Positions 6,328 to 10,092 of a stretch of 10,092 nt of DNA are shown one piece after another (the stretch's first letter is position 1; each line of letters begins with the position of its first letter). The position numbers and the translations under genes are program-made. Below the pieces are notes generated by a model that worked only from the letters and a program-made list of their open reading frames with translations, did no database searches and had not been told where the DNA came from. This DNA is from JBNJEM01 sp051745935 (GTDB lineage: Bacteria > Planctomycetota > Planctomycetia > Pirellulales > Pirellulaceae). The DNA is taken from the NCBI GenBank assembly GCA_051745935.1, contig JBNJEM010000260.1, forward strand, positions 1 to 10,092, written 5' to 3'.

Positions 6328-7011
6328 ATGTTGAACCGCTGTCTTTTAATCGCGAACAACCTGGAACCGGCTTCCGGCGTCGGGCGAATTGTAACCGGTC
6401 TCTGTTTTGCACTCTCCCTTTGTGGGGCCGCATGTCTTCGACAGACCGTTCATGCCGAGACGCCCGCCGCTTATCTCCAGAAACAAACGAAGCCGGTTTT
6501 CAAGGATGGACATGGTTTGCCTCGGTTGACCCGTTTCGGCTGGACGCTGCCGTTTGAAGCCCGGGTCGAACTCGCCCGGAATTGGGCATACGCCCTGGAG
6601 TTGGGAGGCTGTACCACGGAAAGAATCGTTGAACGTTTGCAGGATCCCGAGTCCACCGAGGCCCGGTTGGTGGAACTGGCGAGATCCCAACCGGAAACAT
6701 TCCCGCTGCAGGTGATTCTATCCCGCAAGCTGCCCACCGGTGATGTGAAAGCAGTGGCCGAGCCGCCCTCGGTGGCCGAGACGGAACCGGTGGATGACCA
6801 ACCGGACGCGAGCGCGAAAGAGGATGCACACTTCAAGCGGCCCGGGGTCAATCCGCCCGGCTCGGAGGACCATCGCACGACATCTCGCAAAAGGGCCGCG
6901 GTGATTCTTCACGCCGAGACCCCGTACACGCCGGATTATTCCGTTCAAAGGGGACCGCTCAAACTGTCGGATTTGGGCCCTCGACGGTGTAGCCTAGCCG
7001 ATGAAACGTGA
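6328..7011 (+). CDS. Secreted protein of unknown function, possibly a truncated form of a larger protein
   Basis: 227-aa exported protein. The N-terminus has a hydrophobic segment at 21-37 and a probable signal peptidase site after V-H-A (residue 43); Cys36 in LCGAAC makes a weak lipobox, so a lipoprotein is a less likely alternative. Residues about 44-137 look like a compact domain (DGHGLPRLTRFGWTLPFEAR, ELARNWAYALELGG, ERLQDPESTEARL, FPLQVILSRKLP). This reads like the opening part of large secreted planctomycete proteins I have seen, where much more sequence would follow; here residues about 138-227 are instead polar, Pro/Asp/Glu-rich and probably unstructured. The third codon position stays GC-rich almost to the stop, arguing for a real coding frame. 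The ATG at 6328 is preferred over a GTG at 6295 because GGAGG lies 4 nt upstream and the GTG falls inside the shared upstream element. Stands alone, 376 bp before the next gene. Confidence 0.75.
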   Translation: MLNRCLLIANNLEPASGVGRIVTGLCFALSLCGAACLRQTVHAETPAAYLQKQTKPVFKDGHGLPRLTRFGWTLPFEARVELARNWAYALELGGCTTERIVERLQDPESTEARLVELARSQPETFPLQVILSRKLPTGDVKAVAEPPSVAETEPVDDQPDASAKEDAHFKRPGVNPPGSEDHRTTSRKRAAVILHAETPYTPDYSVQRGPLKLSDLGPRRCSLADET

Positions 7012-7092
7012 GCCAGGAAGGGGCCATCTCTTCGGACCAGGACCCGCATTTCAAAGTCAAAAGCGTTGGGGCTCGCCAAGAGGCCACTCTCG

Positions 7093-7119
7093 CGCCACCT
7101 CGACGAAAACGAGGTAGCG
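7093..7119 (+). terminator. Hairpin downstream of the gene at 6328, weak terminator candidate
   Basis: CGC plus ACCTCG (7093-7102, one mismatched base between them) pairs with CGAGGT plus GCG (7110-7119) around the 7-nt loop ACGAAAA. It lies 82 nt past the stop codon. No T run follows, so termination is uncertain. Confidence 0.35.
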
Positions 7120-7245
7120 AAGTGAAACGCTAATTACCGAGCCGCGTCCCCGCGCGCTCCCGTCCTCCTCGGCTGGCGCGGCTGTGTCACGGTCGTCCGA
7201 TGCCGGCGTCGCTCCACCCCCCACTCCGATCGGGCCGCAAGACCA

Positions 7246-7275
7246 TTGCTTATGCCTTCTGTATGGCGTTAAAAT
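7246..7275 (+). promoter_or_regulatory. Candidate promoter of the second beta-helix gene
   Basis: TTGCTT (7246-7251) and TAAAAT (7270-7275; 5 of 6 to TATAAT) are separated by 18 bp, a normal sigma-70 spacing. Transcription would begin near 7282, giving a leader of about 105 nt that contains the interleaved inverted repeats. Confidence 0.4.
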
Positions 7276-7293
7276 CCGAGGAGTGAGGCTTCG

Positions 7294-7365
7294 GTCCGTG
7301 AACCTGGTGTTGAATGCGGGCCGTGTGCCGTTGAGGTAGGCTTTCTCTTCACGGACTCATTCAAC
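7294..7365 (+). promoter_or_regulatory. Leader with two interleaved perfect inverted repeats
   Basis: GTCCGTGAA (7294-7302) is perfectly complementary to TTCACGGAC (7348-7356), and GTTGAATG (7309-7316) to CATTCAAC (7358-7365). The order a, b, a', b' is that of a pseudoknot, or of alternative pairings. The last strand ends 6 nt before the ribosome binding site AAGGA (7372-7376), so folding could affect translation of the beta-helix gene. As DNA, the repeats could also be paired operators. Confidence 0.5.
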
Positions 7366-7387
7366 CAACATAAGGACGGCTAAAGAC

Positions 7388-9427
7388 ATGTGGAAGTACA
7401 CCATCGTTTTGCTTCTGTTGGCGGGACCGGCTATCGGCTCCGCGAAAGACGTATACGTATCCCCCAATGGCAGCGACGAAAACGTGGGAACGCGGAAACA
7501 ACCGTTTGCGTCGCTACGGCGAGCGCGAAAGGCGATGCAAGCTGAAAAAGGGGGCACGATCTGGCTCGCCGCGGGCGAATACCACGTGGCTGACGGTTTT
7601 TCGTTGGAAGCGACGGATAGCGGCACCGAGGAAATGCCTTTGGTCATCCGCTCGATGGTGCCTCACGCCGCTCGGATTACCGGCGCGAAAGAGGTGACCG
7701 GGTTCAAACCGATTCCGGATGAAAAAGCGGCGAGTTTAATCTCGGAGACGGCTCGCACGCATGTATTGGTGGCCGATCTGAAAGCTCAAGGATTCCCCGA
7801 ACTGACCAAGCTTCCGAAGAGATTCCGCGCGGCCGGCTGCGAGGAAGTGATTTTCGATGGCCGCCCTTTGCAATCCGCGCGGTGGCCGAATGAAGGCTTC
7901 GCGACCTTTACGGAGGTGATTGACGCCGGGGCGTCGGACCCCGTGCACTGGGTGACTCGCGAGGTATACCGTCCAGGATCATTTCGCTTTCCCAACACGC
8001 GTCCCGAGCACTGGGACCTGTCGCGGGACGTCTACCTACACGGCTTCTGGTGTTACGATTGGTACGATGACGCCCTGCGAGTCGCGAGCTACGACACGGA
8101 AACGCGCGAGCTGCGGTTCGCCGCCAAAACTCCCTACGGGGTCGGGAATCCGTGGAACGAGAATTCGGAACGGGAGTTTTATGCCTTGCATGTTTTCGAG
8201 GAACTTGATCGCCCCGGCGAGTACTATTTGGACCGCCAAGAGAACAAACTGTACCTTTGGCCAACCGCCGATGTCAAGGAAACACCCGTCATGGTGTCTC
8301 TTTGCCAGGCCCCTCTTTTCACGGCCAGCGAAGTAGCCCATCTGATCCTGCGGGATCTCGTCCTTGAAAATGGATGCGACTGGGCGGCGCGGATGACGAA
8401 CTGTACGCACGGCAGGATCGAAAACTGTATTGTCCGAAACATGGGGCTCGGTGGTATTCGCTGTCATGGCGGTAATGACAATCACGTCATCGAATGCGAA
8501 GTGACTCGAACCGGATCAAGAGCGGTGTCGATGAACGCGGGCGATCGAAAATCGCTCACCAATGGCAACTGCTCGGTCAAGGGAAGTCACTTGCACCATC
8601 TGGGGCGTCATGACTGGGGCGGGGGCCGCGGTGTGACGCTCGGCGGTTGTGGCAATCGCGTAGCGCGTAACCTGATCCATCATTGTCCCACCGGCGCTGT
8701 CTCGTACGGGGGTAACGAGCACATATTGGAACTCAACGAAATTCATGACGTGTGCGAGCTTTATGGCGACGTGGGAGTTTTCTACACGGGGCGCGATTGG
8801 TCTTCGCGCGGCAATATCGTTCGCTGGAATTACATCCACCACATCGTGAACAAGGAAGGGCACGGTTCACAGGCCATTTACCTCGACGATTGCGACAGCG
8901 GCGACCGGGTTGTCGGAAACATCGTGTTCGGCGGAGTAGGGCGGGGCGTGCTGCTCGGCGGTGGCCGCGATAATATGATACAAGGCAACCTGTTCCTTTT
9001 CTTGCCGAAAGGAATCCACGTCGATGCGCGGGGCCCGAGAGGCATCACGTTGGACAAGCCGGGTTCCTGGAATCTCAAGGCGAAGTGCGAGAAGGTTGGC
9101 TACCGTTCGCCGTTGTGGCGGAAACGATATCCGAAACTCGCTCGGATACTCGAAGAACAACCGCTGCTGCCTCTAGGGAACGTGATGCGGGACAACATAT
9201 TCATCGCGTGCGATGAGCCCTGGGCCTTGAGGGACGAGGTCAAGGAGGAATGGCTGACCCGCGAGAACAACGTGCAGTGGCCGGCAACGAAGTTCCCCTT
9301 CCTGCCTCAATCGGCGGAAAACGGGGAGCTGGACTTGGCGAAACTTCCCCAGATTTGGAAACATCTGCCCGGGTTCGACCCCATCCCGTACCAGAAGATC
9401 GGCCCAGGCCGTCTGAGTAGCCAGTAA
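7388..9427 (+). CDS. Secreted right-handed parallel beta-helix protein, paralogue of the protein at 3360-5420
   Basis: 679-aa exported protein, probably a carbohydrate-active enzyme. Residues 1-19 form a signal peptide (cleavage probably after G-S-A). The mature part begins VYVSPNGSDENVGTRKQPF and continues with segments shared with the other beta-helix protein: HVLVADLKAQG (125-135), SARWPNEGF (163-171), RPGEYYLDR and LYLWP (275-292), then beta-helix coils at about 310-545 (GRIENCIVRNMG, GNRVARNLIHHC, GNEHILELNEIHDV, GNIVRWNYIHHI, IVFGGVGRGVLLGGGRDNM). The acidic sites are kept: D461 in GDVGVFYTGRDW and D500-D501 in IYLDD. SPLWRKRYPKLARILEEQP (574-592) also has a clear equivalent. The call as GH141-like is tentative. 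AAGGA (7372-7376) lies 11 nt before the ATG. It has its own candidate promoter and an unusual leader. Divergence from its paralogue is high outside these motifs, so the two probably differ in linkage or substrate specificity. Confidence 0.9.
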   Translation: MWKYTIVLLLLAGPAIGSAKDVYVSPNGSDENVGTRKQPFASLRRARKAMQAEKGGTIWLAAGEYHVADGFSLEATDSGTEEMPLVIRSMVPHAARITGAKEVTGFKPIPDEKAASLISETARTHVLVADLKAQGFPELTKLPKRFRAAGCEEVIFDGRPLQSARWPNEGFATFTEVIDAGASDPVHWVTREVYRPGSFRFPNTRPEHWDLSRDVYLHGFWCYDWYDDALRVASYDTETRELRFAAKTPYGVGNPWNENSEREFYALHVFEELDRPGEYYLDRQENKLYLWPTADVKETPVMVSLCQAPLFTASEVAHLILRDLVLENGCDWAARMTNCTHGRIENCIVRNMGLGGIRCHGGNDNHVIECEVTRTGSRAVSMNAGDRKSLTNGNCSVKGSHLHHLGRHDWGGGRGVTLGGCGNRVARNLIHHCPTGAVSYGGNEHILELNEIHDVCELYGDVGVFYTGRDWSSRGNIVRWNYIHHIVNKEGHGSQAIYLDDCDSGDRVVGNIVFGGVGRGVLLGGGRDNMIQGNLFLFLPKGIHVDARGPRGITLDKPGSWNLKAKCEKVGYRSPLWRKRYPKLARILEEQPLLPLGNVMRDNIFIACDEPWALRDEVKEEWLTRENNVQWPATKFPFLPQSAENGELDLAKLPQIWKHLPGFDPIPYQKIGPGRLSSQ

Positions 9428-9763
9428 GAAGTTGGGAACGCTTTAGCCGTCTGAAGTAGAATTCTATACCGGTCGCGGATGAGTTTCTCCGCCGCGAGTC
9501 CGACCGACGGGAGGACGGCTTGCGTCGGGCAACTTTCCACCCAGAAGAATCCAACCGCCTGAGAAATCGCTTCGTGATCATAAATCCCTTATGACGTACC
9601 CCGTTTAACCGCAAGGCCGGAGTCCGCTCGGCCATGCGTTGGAATCGGCGGGGATCATGACAGCGGACGGCGGCCTGCGCGCTGCACAGGGCCGTTTTTC
9701 CCCCCCCATTGCCTGGAAGAGTTTTACTTCAGTGTGCTAAAAAAGTTACAGAAGGTGATATTC
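9428..9763. other. Intergenic stretch, no recognised gene
   Basis: No supported coding frame is seen on either strand. It contains the hairpin at 9473-9497 and an inverted repeat CCGACG/CGTCGG near 9503-9530 without a T run. Confidence 0.55.
9473..9497 (+). terminator. Hairpin downstream of the second beta-helix gene, weak terminator candidate
   Basis: TCGCGG (9473-9478) pairs with CCGCGA (9492-9497), and GAG (9481-9483) with CTC (9487-9489) inside a 2/2 internal loop; the terminal loop is TTT. It lies 45 nt past the stop codon. There is no following T run. Confidence 0.35.
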
Positions 9764-10033
9764 ATGCGTCTGTTTCTTCTAGCCGTGGCAACGCTGGTCA
9801 ATGCCGGCTCCGCGGGGAACACCCGCTGATTGAGGTTGCCGGTCTCGAAGTGGCCCAAGATGGTGATGGCCTACCACACGGGAACCGGACCGTGCGCGGC
9901 GACTGCAGGATCGATGAGAATTGGCGGTTTGATGACTTCGATCGAATGTGGGCTTGATTCTAGAGGGGATAATGGAACCGCATGGGGTACCTGGCACTGG
10001 GCTGATGAAAAACCCGAAAATCGGACAAAATAG
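9764..10033 (+). pseudogene. Possible decayed secreted-protein gene (signal peptide, then in-frame stop)
   Basis: The ATG at 9764 has GAAGG 8 nt upstream (9751-9755) and opens MRLFLLAVATLVNAGSAGNT, a good short signal peptide with an Ala-x-Ala-like site (G-S-A). The frame stops at TGA 9827-9829, then reopens directly in the same frame to a TAG at 10031-10033. A neighbouring frame is also open through 9957 (ENWRFDDFDRMW). No family is recognised in either continuation. A working start and signal peptide followed by broken coding sequence suggests a pseudogene; a chance ORF is the alternative. Confidence 0.3.
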
Positions 10034-10092
10034 AACAAGTGGGTTGTCCCGAGTTTGTCGCGCGTGCTTGATTGAAGAGTGGAAGATTTCGC

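Larger units (their letters stand above)
7012..7387. other. Intergenic stretch and leader of the second beta-helix gene
   Basis: No coding frame is supported. The stretch contains a hairpin (7093-7119), a 7-bp inverted repeat with a 30-nt loop (AGCCGCG at 7140-7146, CGCGGCT at 7177-7183), a candidate promoter (7246-7275) and two interleaved perfect inverted repeats (7294-7365). Confidence 0.6.

Noticed and set aside
1..10092. CRISPR array, tRNA or rRNA genes, toxin-antitoxin or phage-defence system
   Set aside because: I looked for regularly spaced direct repeats, tRNA-like cloverleaf features and known defence protein motifs and found none.

Overview
The window looks like chromosomal DNA from a polysaccharide-degrading, probably marine planctomycete (or a related PVC bacterium). 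The evidence is a secreted formylglycine-type sulfatase, two paralogous secreted right-handed parallel beta-helix proteins, GC-rich third codon positions, Shine-Dalgarno starts and long intergenic spaces. The assignment rests on gene content only; there is no rRNA or other taxonomic marker.

Layout from left to right. The left edge (1-300, minus) is the C-terminal end of an IS1634/IS4-type transposase that carries an in-frame stop, so it is a decayed insertion sequence. A spacer without a recognised gene (301-831) holds a perfect 18-bp palindrome and, next to the sulfatase end, a hairpin. A secreted sulfatase follows on the minus strand (832-2184). Its upstream region (2185-2831) contains a 92-bp element with long inverted arms. 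A minus-strand gene pair then spans 2832-5420: a 686-aa secreted beta-helix protein, probably a glycoside hydrolase resembling GH141, followed 39 bp later by a 162-aa polytopic membrane protein. A 907-bp spacer (5421-6327) holds a candidate promoter for that pair, a 40-codon minus-strand ORF with a strong ribosome binding site, two hairpins, and a second copy of the 92-bp element. That second copy stands directly before a plus-strand secreted protein of unknown function (6328-7011). The last large gene (7388-9427, plus) is a paralogue of the first beta-helix protein; its leader contains two perfect interleaved inverted repeats. The right end (9428-10092) has a hairpin and the start of what may be a decayed secreted-protein gene.

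Functional reading, as inference: desulfation by the sulfatase and glycan cleavage by two related beta-helix enzymes outside the cytoplasm suggest a small locus for a sulfated polysaccharide, possibly one containing fucose. The sulfatase and the gene at 6328 point in opposite directions and lie about 4 kb apart, yet share an upstream element of about 76 percent identity by hand alignment in the same orientation relative to each gene. This is the strongest sign of something undescribed in the window and suggests common control.
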